64,000 bases of DNA from Hyperoodon ampullatus (GCA_949752795.1 OX457056.1:93766942-93830941); one strand, 5' to 3'; positions 21,699-33,849 are shown, counted from the first letter of the stretch. Notes: generated by a model from the letters alone, not told the origin. Numbers and translations are program-made.

Positions 21699-24600
21699 TG
21701 GCAGGACATATTTAAAGTGATGAAAGGGAAAAACTACAACCAAGATTACTCTACCCAACAAGATCTCATTCAGATTCGATGGAGAAACTAAAACCTTTAC
21801 AGAGTAGCAAAAGCTAAGAGAATTCAGCACCACCAAACCAGCTTTAAAACAAATGTTAAAGGAAATTCTCCAGGCAGGAAACACAAAGAAGGAAAAGACT
21901 TACAATAACAAACCCAAAACAATTAAGAAAATGGTAATAGGAAATTACATATTGATAGCTTAAATGTAAATGGATTAAAAGCTCCAACCAAAAGGCATAG
22001 ACTGGCTGAAGGGATACAAAAACAAGACCCATATATATGCTGTCTACAAGAGACCCACTTCAGACCTAGGGACACATACAGACTGAAAGTGAGGGGATGG
22101 AAAAAGGTATTCCATGCAAATGGTAAGCAAAAGAAAGCTGGAGTAGCAATACTCATATCAGATAAAATAGACTTTAAACTAAATGTTACAAGAGACAAGG
22201 AAGGACACTACATAATGATCAAGGGATCAATCCAAGTAGAAGATATAACAATTATAAGTATATATGCACCCAACATAGGAGCACCTCAATATATAAGGCA
22301 CCTGCTAACAGCTATAAAAGAGGAAATCGACACTAACACAATAATAGTGGGGGACTTTAACACCTCACTTACACCAATGGACAGATCATCTGAAATGAAA
22401 ATAAATAAGGAAACAGAAGCTTTAAATGATACATTAAACAAGATGGACTTAATTGATACTTATAGGACATTCCATCCAAAAACAACAGAATACAATTTCT
22501 TCTCAAGTGGTCGTGGAACATTCTCCAGGATAGATCATATCTTGGGTCACAAATCAAGCCATAGTAAATTTAAGAAAATTGAAATCATATCAAGTATCTT
22601 TTCCAACCACAATGCTATGACACTAGGTGTCAATTACAGGAAAAAATCTGTAAAAAATACAAACACATGGAGGCTAAACAATACACTACTTAATAACCAA
22701 GAGATCACTGAAGAAATCAAAAAGGAAATCAAAAAATACCTAGAAACAAATGACAATGAAAACACGATGTCCCAAAACCTATGGGATACAGCAAAAGCAG
22801 TTCTAAGAGGGAAGTTTATAGCAATACAAGCCTACCTCAAGAAACAAGAAACATCTCAAATAAACAACCTAACATTACACCTAAAGCAATTAGAGAAAGA
22901 AGAACAAAAAACGCCAAAGTCAGCAGAAGGAAAGAAATCATAAAGATCAGATCAGAAATAAAAGAAAAAGAAATGAAGGAAATAGCAAAGATGAATAAAA
23001 CTAAAAGCAGGTTCTTTGAGAAGATAAACAAAACTGATAAACCATTAGCCAGACTCATTAAGAAAAAAAGGGAGAAGACTCAAATCAATAGAATTAGAAA
23101 TGAAAAAGACGTAACAACTGACACTGCAGAAATACAAAGGATCATGAGAGATTACAGCAAGCAACTATATACCAATAAAATGGACAACCTGGAAGAAATG
23201 GACAAATTCTCAGAAAAGCACAACCTTCCAAGTGTGAACCAGGAAGAAAGAGAAAATATAAACAGACAAATCACAAGCACTGAAATTGAGACTGTGATTA
23301 AAAATCTTCCAACAAACAAAAGCCCAGGACCAGAAGGCTTCACAGGCGAATTCTATCAAACATGTAGAGAAGAGGTAAAACCTATCCTTCTCAAACTCTT
23401 CCAAAATATGGCAGAGTGAGGAACACTCCCAAACTCATTCTACGAGGCCACCATCACCCTGATACAAAAACCAGACAAAGATGTCACAAAGAAAGAAAAC
23501 TACAGGCCAATATCACTGATGAACATAGATGTAAAAATCCTCAGTAAAATACTAGCAAACAGAATCCAACAGCACATTAAAAGGATCATACACCATGATC
23601 AAGTGGGGTTTATCCCAGGAATGCAAGGATTCTTCAATATACGCCAATCAATCAATGTGATACACCATATTAACAAATTGAAGGAGAAAAACCATATGAT
23701 CATCTCAATAGATGCAGAAAAAGCTTTCAACAAAATTCAACACCCATTTATGATAAAAACCCTCCAGAAAGTAGGCATAGAGGGAACTTATCTCAACATA
23801 ATAAAGGCCATATATGACAAACCCACAGCCAACATCGTCCTCAATGGTGAAAAACTGAAACCATTTCCACTAAGATCAGGAACAAGACAAGGTTGCCCAC
23901 TCTCACCACTATTATTCAACATTGTTTTGGAAGTTTTAGCCACAGCAAACAGAGAAGAAAAAGAAATAAAAGGAATCTAAATCAGAAAAGAAGAAGTAAA
24001 GCTGTCACTGTTTGCAGATGACATGATATTATACATAGAGAATCCTAAAGATGCTACCAGAAAACTACCAGAGCTAATGAATGAATTTGGTAAAGTAGCA
24101 GGATTCAAAATTAATGCACAGAAATCTCTTGCATTTCTATACACCAATGATGAAAAATCTGATAGAGAAATTAAGGGAAAACTCCCATTTACCACTGCAA
24201 CTAAAAGAATAAAATACCTAGGAATAAACCTACCTAAGGAAACACAAGACCTGTATGCAGAAAACTATAAGACACTGATGAAAGAAATTAACGATGATAC
24301 AAACAAATGGAGAGATATACCATGTCCTTGGATTGGAAGAATCAACATTGTGAAAATGACTATACTACACAAAGCAATCTACATACTTAATGCAATCCTT
24401 ATCAAATTACGAATGGCATTTTTCACAGAACTAGAACAAAAAATTTCACAATTTGTATGGAAACACAGAAGATCCTGAATACCTAAAGCAATCTTGAGAA
24501 AGAAAAACGGAGCTTGAGGAATCAGGCTCCCTGACTTCAGACTATATACTACAAAGCTACAGTAATCAAGACAGTATGGTACTGGCACAAAAACAAAAAC

Positions 24601-26104
24601 ATAGATCAATGGAACAGGATAGAAAGCCCAGAGATAAACCCACGCACATATGGTCACCTTATTTTTGATAAAGGAGGAAAGAAAATACAATGGAGAAAAG
24701 ACAGCCTCTTCAATAAGTGGTGCTGGGAAAACTGGACAGCTACATGTAAAAGAATGAAATTAGAACACTCCCTAACACCAGACACAAAAATAAACTCAAA
24801 ATGGATTAAAGACCTAAATGTAAGGCCAGACACCATCAAACTCTTAGAGGAAAACATAGGCAGAACACTCTATGACATAAATCACAGCAAGATCCTTTTT
24901 GACCCACCTCCTAGAGAAATGGAAATAAAAATAAACAAATGGGACCTAATGAAACTTAAAAGCTTTCACACAGCAAAAGAAAACATAAACAAGATGAAAA
25001 GACAACCCTCAGAATGGGAGAAAACATTTGCAAATAAAGCAACTGACAAAGGATTAATCCCCCAAATTTACAAGCAGTTCATGCAGCTCAATATCAGAAA
25101 AACAAACAACCCAATCCAAAAATGGGCAGAAGACCTAAATAGACATTTCTCCAAAGAAGATATACAGATTGCCAACAAACACATGAAAGGATGCTCCACA
25201 TCACTAACCATGAGAGAAATGCAAATCAAAACTACAATGAGGTATCACCTCACACTAGTCAGAATGGCCATCATCAAAAAATCTACAAACAATAAATGCT
25301 GGAGAGGGTGTGGAGAAAAGAGAATCCTCCTACACTGTTGGTGGGAATGTAAATTGATATAGTCACTATGGAGAACAGTATGGAGGTTCCTTAAAAACTA
25401 AAAATAGAACCACCATATGACCCAGCAATCCCACTACCAGGCATATACCCTGAGAAAACCATAATTCAAAAAGAGTCACGCACCACAATGTTCATTGAAG
25501 CTCTAGTTACAATAGCCAGGACAAGGAAGCAACCTAAGTGTCCATCAACGGATGAATGGATAAAGAAGATATGGCATATATATACAATGGAATATTACTC
25601 AGCCATAAAAAGAAGTGAAATTGAGTTATTTGTAGTGAGGTGGATGGACCTAGAGTCTGTCATACAGAGTGAAGTAAGTCAGAAAGAGAAAAACAAATAC
25701 CATATGCTAACACATATATATGGAATCTAAAAAAAAAGGTCATGAAGAACCTAGGGGCAAGACGGGAATAAAGATGCAGACCTACTAGAGAATGGACTTG
25801 AGGATGTGAGGTGGGGAAAGGGTAAGCTGGGACAAAGTGAGAGAGTGGCATGGACATATATACACTATCAAATGTAAAATAGATAGCTAGTGGGAAGCAG
25901 CCGCATAGCACAGGGAGATCAGCTCAGTGCTTTGTGACCACCTAGAGGGGTGGGATAGGGAGGGTGGGAGGGAGGGAGATGCAAGAGGGAGGAGATATGG
26001 GGATATATGTACATGTATAGCTGATTCACTTTGTTATAAAACAGAAACTAACACACCATTGTAAAGCAATTATACTCCAATAAAGATGTTAAAAAAAAAA
26101 AAAA
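21699..26104 (+). mobile_element. L1 LINE, 4.4 kb, 5'-truncated before ORF2
   Basis: The longest mobile element here. It starts in the region upstream of ORF2, contains all of ORF2 in broken form, and ends with a 3'UTR, 'tccaataaagatg' and an A-tail. The TSD is aagaatgattccata (21684-21698) and aagaatgactccata (26105-26119), one difference in 15. ORF1 and the 5'UTR promoter are missing, so the copy was dead on arrival. Its tail matches the 1603, 15822 and 33454 copies. Confidence 0.95.
21931..25730 (+). pseudogene. L1 ORF2 (endonuclease-reverse transcriptase), nearly complete, inactivated
   Basis: Domains run in order. The AP-like endonuclease spans about 21960-22700, with Q-E-T (Glu at 22050-22052), G-D-F-N (22350-22361) and I-D-H (22530-22538). 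The catalytic S-D-H is read as S-N-H, with Asn at 22605-22607. The reverse transcriptase spans about 23290-24400, with [11 protein letters not shown] and the catalytic F-A-D-D intact at 24011-24022. The Cys-rich C-terminus lies near 25290-25360. Breaks: a frameshift after the initiator region (about 21957), one near 22910 in an A-run, stops at 23417, 23978, 24476 and 24515, a frameshift near 24545, a stop at 25360 and a frameshift in the A-run near 25398. The endonuclease frame alone is open for about 285 codons (22089-22943), which could be mistaken for a host exonuclease gene. No functional protein is possible. Confidence 0.95.
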
Positions 26105-26119
26105 AAGAATGACTCCATA

Positions 26120-26580
26120 GTGAAAGAGACGTTTGAGCTGAGCTTCGAAGTTTAAATAGGAGTTGTGCTGTGAAGGAAGAAGGAGGACCATTTCCATTTC
26201 CTACATCCCCGTGTCTGGAAAGGTAAATATTAAAGGAGATTTGGCACATTCAGATGTCAAAGGAGGCTTCTCTGAGGAAGCTTCCCTTGGTCTGAGATGT
26301 GGGTGAGTAAGAGTTGATGAGGAAGGAAGAGAATTCAGAGGGAGCCACAGATGCAGAGACCCTGTGGAAGGTGGAGAATGACAGGCAAAGAGGGGTTGAA
26401 ATGGAACTCAGATCATAATGTGGAGAGTGGTGTGAGATGAGGTTGGGGAAATTTTTAGGGAGTCAGGATGATACAGTGATAGAACTATGTTAAGGAGGCT
26501 TTTCTTTTTTCTTCTTTTTCCTGAAAGCAGTGAGAAGTGATTGAAATGTTTTATGTAATGGACCATGTGACCCTCTTAAC
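26120..26580 (+). mobile_element. L2 LINE, right part of the split copy
   Basis: Continues the L2 begun at 21255. The purine-rich blocks 'aggaggcttctctgaggaag', 'gatgcagagaccctgtgga' and 'agcagtgagaagtgattgaa' are typical of the L2 3' region. Confidence 0.65.
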
Positions 26581-28030
26581 TGTTAGCAATCTGAAGCTCT
26601 TAGACAACAGTTTTTTCCCAGGAGCCCTGGGATTCTGAGTTCCCATTGCAACCATTCTGAAGCCAAGCTGTAGTCTCACTGACGGGACTCACCATAAGTA
26701 TCAGAATATCTTGCCATCTCCAGTAGCCACATAATTCTTCTCCATAAAAGCAGGCACACTGGCAAACTCTAATAACTGCCAGATCTAATTCTGAACAGCT
26801 GTTGCCCTTTAGACTTGCAAAGGGAGGCCTTTCTGCTCTGGAGGCTGCCCTGTGAGTCCCTGAAAGGCATCCTATGAAACCAAGTGTTAGACAAAGCGCC
26901 GGCAAAAGATGCAAATACTAGCAGGGGGTAATAATATCTACACATAATACAATCTCTGAAAACCAGGATCTGGAGCCCAGCAGATACTGCTGCATTGATG
27001 GCTGCATTTTATTCATACCCTACTGAATATGTCATTTCCCACAGTTAGGATGTCAGGCTGTGATCTGAATTTGCAAGCATGTTGCTTATACCATCAGCCA
27101 TTAGCTTGGAGCAAGGTGAGAATTTAAGCATGCAAAGGAGGGCTTGCATATGCAGTGTTTTAGGTAAGGAAGGTGCCTTGGATTTTGGCCCAGCTGAGAA
27201 GGAGTTGCCTTCCTTTTTTCATTAATATTGTCTTCCTTATAAGAACATGTTGACACAAACACACTCATACACACACTAGACACACAAGAAAATTCTTGAA
27301 GGCTTTCCAGTGAGGATCTGTTAAGAAGAAAAGCTCTCAGAAGCACGTTTTACCTGAAAACGTAAAGAACTAAGCTGGAGAGTTAAAGGGAAGAAGGCAA
27401 GGGCTGAGAAATACTATAGCAGACACGCCAAGATTCTTTGGGAACCTCAGATTTTTCTCTAGGGAAAGAAGGACCCAAGGTCAAATGGAAAAAAATGAAA
27501 TTATGGCTCTGCCTTAAACTGCAAGCAGCCCTTTCAGGGATGCTTCGCAGTGCTTTCAGTAAGAGGTAGGGGCAACTACATTCTTTTCCAGAATCCTGCC
27601 TAGGAGATGGGCATGAATTTTGAAAGCAAACAAAATTCATTTTATCTTCAAACTTGAAAAGGCTAGAAGTCCTATATTCCCAACTCTCTTCATTTGCAAA
27701 CTGCTTACCTGGCCTTTGCTTTGCCCTGTGGCAAATGAGCCTAGCTTGTGACATTAAGAAGTGAACATGTAAACAGCTTAAATGCAGTGAGTGGATAAGT
27801 CTTTTTTAAAGAACTCAGTTTTGTCATCCAACCAAAAGACAGGCAGAATTTTCTGGACAACACTGAGAAGTGGGGAATCAATGATTCCCCTCCTCTACCA
27901 CCCACCCCAATCAGAAGACCCACCTTCTCTTCACCTTCCACATTCTAAGCGTCCTTGTACCCTCTCATTCTCCTTACTCTCATCAAAACATTTCCTCAGA
28001 CGCTTTTGCCCAATGATAGCACTTGGGGAT
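26581..28030. other. Unique sequence, nothing recognised
   Basis: About 1.4 kb with no confident repeat. Minus-strand frames at 26600-26914 (104 codons) and 27383-27754 (123 codons) have no recognised domain. Confidence 0.35.
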
Positions 28031-28046
28031 TAAGAATATACCCTCT

Positions 28047-28238
28047 TGGGGCTTCCCTGGTAGCGCAGTGGTTGAGAGTCCGCCTGCCGATGCAGGGGAC
28101 ACGGGTTCATGCCCCGGTCCGGGAAGATCCCACATGCCGCGGAGCGGCTGGGCCCGTGAGCCATGGCCGCTGAGCCTGCGCGTCCGGAGCCTGTGCTCCG
28201 CAACGGGAGAGGCCACAACAGTGAGAGGCCTGCGTACG

Positions 28239-28267
<29 letters not shown>
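28047..28267 (+). mobile_element. CHR-2-type tRNA-Glu SINE with long A-tail
   Basis: Close to the apparent family consensus: gggcttccctggtagcgcag, gggttcatgccccggtccgg and cgcaacgggagaggccacaa. The tail of about 29 A and the 15-bp TSD aagaatataccctct (28032-28046) / aaggatataccctct (28268-28282) suggest a relatively young insertion. Confidence 0.95.
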
Positions 28268-28273
<6 letters not shown>

Positions 28274-28282
28274 ATACCCTCT

Positions 28283-29770
28283 CAAAGCAGCAGTGGGAAC
28301 ATGGCTTGTTTGCAGGTACAAGTTCTGGAATTTTAGTTATGCCCCTGTTGAGCATCTACTATATACACGTAGAGCTGTCTTTTTTTACTGTTGCCAGTTG
28401 GGCCTCATAATGGGCCTATGATTTGTCGTGTTGCATCTTTCCTTTGGAGAATGAGTCCTTTCTATCCCAGAGCAATTGTGCTTAGTCTGTATGGTTTGGG
28501 TGGAGTTTCCCTCCCCCTCCCATCCCCCAGGAAAGGGCCTGGGCCTGGCCAATCCCAATAGGTAATCCAAAATCCTTTGCAGTGATTGGCTCAGGGATGA
28601 GCACATGGCAGTTGCTGACATTTGGAGATTCTTGATTCTCTTTGATTGCAGCTTTCTGTGCCCTGTTGCAATAAAATTCAGTTAATATAGTAATTAGCTT
28701 TCTCTTTTGTTCACAAACAAAATTGCAATTGAAAATGAATGTGCATAAACAAATATTTCCTCATTTCCAATGACTGATTCGGGAGGATTGTTGCTTACAA
28801 ATGAAAACTTGACTCAGGTGAGGCTTCCTGGAATGCCACAGGGATTTAAAAGACAAGCCCAATCAATATAAGTTGCTTTAATACAAAAATACACTCTACC
28901 CTCCCATCCAAATTACACATTATTTGACCTAATGAAATTCGCACACATGCTATTTGTTTGTGGGTTTTTTTGCTTGTTTTTCTCAAAAAGACTTTTGCTG
29001 CTGACAAAACAACCCTGTAAACATCCCTCTTTGGAGTATAGAATCAACTCCCCTTCCACACCGTTTGGGTTATGGAAAACTGTTTATGGATCCATTATTT
29101 ATTAGCAAATCTACAATGTGATTTTTCTCTCCACTTTCAAATTAAAAGGAAAATTGCAATAGTCTACTTATTTCCAATAGTCCTTTCACATTCATTGCTT
29201 ACTGGACATGATGGGGATAATAATTTAGGGGGAAATGCCTCAGAAATTAGCAAAGTGCTCATAGGTTAAAATGACTGGGCATGGCTGATGTTGCCATTTT
29301 TGATGTACAGCAAAATAGGCACTGTTTTTGTTTAGAGCAAAGCTTTGTTCCAATTCATGCAATTAACTGAAAAAGTCATAAGTGGAGGATTATCTATACT
29401 TAAATAGTGGGTTTGCCCTCTGGAAAACTTGGGATCAGAAGATTTTAAAACTAGTTAACAGATTTGGAGCAGTATTGGTATTCTAAGTTTGGTTTCATTT
29501 CCTGGAAAGACATTTACTCTGGTGAAAAAAAGGGAAGAAACTTTTGTTGATGCCCCCGTGGGCAGACTGCTGAAGAAGGAGAGAGGTTGCATTGGGTAGA
29601 TGTTATCTGCATGATTGCTAAAGCCCATCCAGCTCTGAGAGTCTATGGGGCTGTGCATTTTCTTTTAACATATGTGGCAAGCACCCTTGATTATAATTTG
29701 CCTTCTCACACAGCTTGCATTTAGGGAAAAGCTGTGCTGGACAGAGGACATGAGGGTATGGTCTTATTTG
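28283..29770. other. Mostly unique sequence; AT-rich candidate conserved block
   Basis: 28490-28680 includes 'cctggccaatccc' and 'gtgattggctcagggatgag', fragments typical of an old mammal-wide repeat. From about 28690 to 29450 there is no recognised repeat, and the sequence is AT-rich without simple repeats, so it could be conserved non-coding DNA. Confidence 0.4.
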
Positions 29771-29779
29771 CAACAAGTG

Positions 29780-30045
29780 TATAACATACTTATTAAGAGT
29801 ACAAACCCAGTAGTCAGAGACACCTGGGTCCACATTCTGCCTCTGCTTTTTCACCAGCAGTGTGATCCTAAGCGGTGTCTACACTTCTGAGGCTCTGTTT
29901 TTTTAATCTATAAAATGAGGACAATAATGAATGTCTTCCTCACTCAGGTATAATATGAGTAATGACATAATTCGTGTAAAGTATTTAGAACATACCTTGG
30001 AACATGATTCATTTACTCTTGTTATACTACTATTATAAATAAATC
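29780..30045 (+). mobile_element. MIR SINE
   Basis: 'attaagagtacaaacccagt', 'cacctgggtccacattctgc', 'gtgatcctaag' and 'taatctataaaatgaggaca' follow the MIR order; the end '...attataaataaatcag' is weak. Confidence 0.82.
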
Positions 30046-30074
30046 AGAAGGCATTCTGATTTAAATATTTCCTT

Positions 30075-30250
30075 TAAAAAATCTTTTTTAAGGAAAAATC
30101 GCAAACACAAAAGCAGAGAATTGTATAATGAAGCCTCAGGTACCCATGACCCATAAGCCATCAACTAATAATGGCCAGTTTAGTTTTACTTATGTCCCCA
30201 CTTATACCCTTCCTCTGCCACCTACCACACCCAGCAAATTCCAAATATGA
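30075..30250. mobile_element. Ancient repeat fragment, family unresolved
   Basis: 'attgtataatgaagcctcag', 'gtacccatgacccataagcc' and 'atggccag' form a block that recurs in mammalian genomes. A related piece lies near 50400-50470. Family assignment is not possible by eye. Confidence 0.35.
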
Positions 30251-30748
30251 ATAACTTCACCTAAGATATATATACTTCTTGATTAGAGAGAGTTTGCTTC
30301 TAAAAGACCAACCTTCTCTCACTGTGCTGTCAGGTAAGATCCTGGATCATCATAGTTAATTTTCCTAGGTTGACCTTTTCTAGAATGTGTTCCAAAGAAC
30401 ATTTTCCCACAGTGTGTTCATAGACTTTATGTCAAAAGAACAGATTCTCTGGTCAAGTAAATTCTCAAATTGCTGAGTTAAAGAATGCCATCTTGCTTTA
30501 TTCTGGGGCTTTTCAGAACATTGAATAGGCTCTTTCACCACAGTCTCTAAGAAGAGGAGATAATGTGAATCGAATCTTAATGCACTTAACTCTGCAACTA
30601 CTTTTCCCAGAAGCACCTTGGGGAAAAAGTGCTCAGGGACACACTTTGACCAGCACAGAACAAATACCACTTTGTAGCCAGATGGTCTTCTCCAGGTCAC
30701 AAATTTGCATTTTCTTTGAATTTCTACAGTTTCCATTTGATGAGTGCA

Positions 30749-30804
30749 ACTGGAAGCCAGAATCTTGAGTTCTAGGACTGGAAGCCAAAATCTTGAATTC
30801 TAGG
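30749..30804. repeat. Two-copy 28-bp tandem duplication
   Basis: Unit 1 (30749-30776) and unit 2 (30777-30804) begin actggaagcca and end ttctagg. They differ at two of 28 positions (G/A each time). Confidence 0.93.
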
Positions 30805-31440
30805 ACCACTGTCCCCACTACTAAAGGAGAAGTGGGTAGATTCTTCACCTATATTGACACACAGGGAAGAACCATTAAAATATACTGAGAAGTGACAAGA
30901 GTGTGAATAGAATTGAATTGAATGTGAGATACAAAGTCTTGACCACCTCCCGAACCCTGAATTCCTAAGCAATAGCAGCTACATAAGAAAAACCCTGTGA
31001 ACTCGAGGCTCTATATATTTACGTAGTCATTGGACTATTAGCATTAGATGGAAATTTGTGTTTAATGACTTAAAGAAGGGGAGAAATGGGAGACCTGGGA
31101 GATCTTGGAAAACTATTGAGCCCAAGTTCCCTCTAAGGAATGCCATCAAGAACACGCATAGCCTATTTGGTCATGGAACGACTCAGCTGTCATGTGTGCC
31201 TCTGGAAATCTTGCTCTTCAACAGATACTGAGATGTAGCCCTTGGGAGAAAGGAGGAAGTCGTGAGGAGGTGTGGTAGACATAACTGGAGTTCACCCATG
31301 TCCTGTTCTCCTCTCCTTCTGGGAACTTTAGAGACTGTACCTCTCAATCCTCTTGCAGTTGAATAGAACAAGTTCACTAGTTCTGGACAAAAAAACCCGA
31401 GCTGTAGGCTGAGTTACTAAGAACATATTAGTTATTGTCA
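30805..31440. other. Unique sequence, nothing recognised
   Basis: No repeat family, gene or RNA is recognised. Confidence 0.3.
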
Positions 31441-31975
31441 GGGTTTAGAGGTCGTGGCAGGGAGGAGAGTGGGCATGACTATAGAGAGGTGCACAGGAAG
31501 AGCTCTTCCTTATGATGGAATAGTTCTGGATTTTTGTTTTGTTTTGTTTTTGTTTTTTTGCGGTACGTGGGCCTCTCACAGTTGTGACCTCTCCCGTTGT
31601 GGAGCACAGGCTCCGGACGCGCAGGCTCAGCAGCCATGGCTCACGGGTCCAGCCGCTCCGCAGCATGTGAGATCTTCCCGGACCGGGACACGAACCCGCG
31701 TCCCCTGCATCGGCAGGCGGACTCCCAACCACCGCACCACCAGGGAAGCCCTAGTTCTAGATTTTGATTGAAGTAGTGGTTAGATGAATTTCCACATGTA
31801 ATACAATGGCATGGAACTGTACACATATTGTACTAATGTCAATCTTCTGGGTTTTGATATTATACTATAGTTATATATGATATAACAACCAGGAGAAACT
31901 GAATGAAGGGTGCATGACACCTATCTTTGCAATTTCCTGTGAATCTATTGTTTCAAAATAAAAGATTTAATAGAA
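31441..31975 (+). mobile_element. Old L1-type 3' end, interrupted by a SINE
   Basis: Sequence on both sides of the SINE (gagaggtgcacaggaagagc before; atgaatttccacatgtaat ... gaaactgaatgaagggtgc ... 'aaaataaaagattt' after) follows the 3'UTR pattern of L1M-type copies. It forms one element when the SINE and its duplication are removed. Confidence 0.6.
31535..31751 (-). mobile_element. CHR-2-type tRNA-Glu SINE nested in an old L1
   Basis: Minus-strand copy: T-rich tail (interrupted by G) at the left, ccagggaagccc at the right. The TSD is tagttctggatttt (31521-31534) / tagttctagatttt (31752-31765), one difference. Confidence 0.95.
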
Positions 31976-31979
31976 AAAA

Positions 31980-32454
31980 GGAAATCCTGAGGTTTCTAAC
32001 AAGACCCTTCAACTTGGTGGGATGTAAACTCCAATGTCTGTTTTCCCCACTTTTGGACAACAGCTAAACCTCTGCTCAGCTTTTACAGACGTCTAGCTGC
32101 TGAGTTTTACTCAGCTCCTTGGCATCTTCCCCAGGTATCCAGGCCATTCATCGATTTGATGAGAGTTTGTATGCAGACCTGAGAGTTCTCCCTTTTTGCA
32201 GGTACCTCCTTTTCAAGATTGCCCCCTCAATTTCCAGTCTTCTTGTAGCCCCAACTGACACCCCAGACCAGTAAGACTGTGGTTTTCTGCTTGAATTCAA
32301 GCCACCCTTTAGTTCATAGAATGCAGAGTGCCCTCAGAGGAACAACCAAAGAAATGTAGATCTCACCCATTTTGGTTCCTTTCAAGGACTTTAAGGATTG
32401 AAACCCCTCCGAATTCTGTCTGCTTTTGTTCAATCTCTGGTGCCTTCAAATAAG
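31980..32454. other. Unique sequence, nothing recognised
   Basis: No repeat or gene is recognised. Confidence 0.3.
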
Positions 32455-32520
32455 TATATATATATATGCATATATTACTATCATATAAATATGTAAATAT
32501 ATATACATATATAGATATAA
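32455..32520. repeat. (TA)n-rich low-complexity tract
   Basis: Imperfect TA, TATG and AAATAT repeats; a likely DNA-unwinding or slippage-prone tract. Confidence 0.8.
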
Positions 32521-32769
32521 AACACAGAAAGCATAAAAGCAAATTACAAATTTTAATAATATCTTATATCTTTAGAGTGTTTTACAGTTTACCAACCACT
32601 TTTCATTTTATACATATCAGTCTTGTGAGTTAAAAGGAATATTATTCCACAATATATAAGCTTTACATAAATTATCCTAGGTCTCCTCACTTTGTGACCT
32701 TTCTTCTTCAGTATTTTATGAGCATTTCATCCTTTGTGTTCTCCATATACATTTTGGTTCATGAGAGTT

Positions 32770-33270
32770 CTCTCATTTTCTGGCTATTTTCACCCCACCT
32801 GTCCCTATGGGTGTTATCACTCACTTTCATTATTTTAACTACCCCTTATGCACTACAAGTCCCAGATTTGCATCTCAAGCCACGACCTCTCACTGGACTC
32901 TGACTCATGTATCTAATTAAAATCTCTACTTGGATACACAATATCTACTTTGGACACCTCAAAGAACATATTCAAAATGCAACACTATTATCTTCACCTA
33001 AGACCTGACTTTATTTCTGTATTTTCTGTTGCTTGGAATGGTACCACTCTTCTCAGCACTCAAGCTAGAACCATAAAAGTTGTCTCTCACCCTTCAGATT
33101 CAACTACCCAGTAAGTCCCGCCAACCCTATACCTCATTTATTTCTTGAGTCCTGCCTCTCCTCTCCATCCGGCCTCTGCCTTAGTTCAGCACCTCGGGAT
33201 TTCACATCCAGAAGATTGCAATAGATTCCTGGCTGGTCTTCTCATTTCTGATCTTGCTATGGAATGGGCC
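32770..33270 (+). mobile_element. L2 LINE 3' region
   Basis: Blocks typical of L2: 'ttggacacctcaaagaacat', 'gaatggtaccactcttctca', 'ttgtctctcacccttcagat' and 'attgcaatagattcctggct' followed by ggtcttctc. Moderate divergence. Confidence 0.7.
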
Positions 33271-33453
33271 AAGGGTTACAGGCCCAACAGGGCAGACAGC
33301 AAGCTCAGACTGCGAGGTCAAAGAGGAACCATGGGGTTAGTAAGTGACTCTGGCAATGTGGAATTCCTCCAAATTAGAAAGTTAGCATCAGCAAAGATTA
33401 ATATGCTCCTTTTCTTCTGGTCTTAGCAGACAGGTTTAGTGTTAAGAGTGCTT

Positions 33454-33833
33454 TTAAGAAAAAAAAAAATGTCATGAAGAACCTAGGGGTAAGACAGGAA
33501 TAAAGACACAGACCTACTAGAGAATGGACTTGAGGATATGGGGAGGGGGAAGGGTAAGATGTGACAAAGTGAGAGAGTGGCATGGACATATATACACTAC
33601 CAAACGTAAAACAGATAGCTAGTGGGGAGCAGCCACATAGCACAGGGAGATCAGCTCGGTGCTTTGTGACCACCTAGAGGGGTGGGATAGGGAGGGTGGG
33701 AGGGAGGGAGACGCAAGAGGGAAGAGAGATGGGAACATATGTATATGTATAACTGATTCAGTTTGTTATAAAGCAGAAACTAACACACCATTGTAAAGCA
33801 ATTATACTCCAATAAAGATGTAAAAAAAAAAAA
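33454..33833 (+). mobile_element. L1 LINE 3'UTR fragment, 380 bp
   Basis: Begins inside the L1 3'UTR ('gtcatgaagaacctaggggt') and ends 'tactccaataaagatgt' plus A-tail. The short duplication aagagtgctt (33444-33453) / aagagtgcct (33834-33843) supports retrotransposition. Similar to the 3' end of the 21699 copy. Confidence 0.9.
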
Positions 33834-33849
33834 AAGAGTGCCTTGGGGA

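Noticed and set aside
22089..22943. 284-codon frame that looks like an exonuclease/endonuclease gene
   Set aside because: It is the endonuclease domain of L1 ORF2 inside an element with a clear target duplication, and it breaks by frameshift near 22910.
21438..28267. tRNA genes suggested by tRNA-like heads of SINEs
   Set aside because: The A-box and B-box-like sequences belong to CHR SINEs with A-tails and target duplications; they cannot fold as intact tRNAs.
28023..28421. 132-codon frame and similar frames at 21247, 31454, 40040, 44881, 46230 and 52975
   Set aside because: All are read-through of the GC-rich tRNA-derived SINE in different frames; the repeated 'peptides' are the same SINE sequence.
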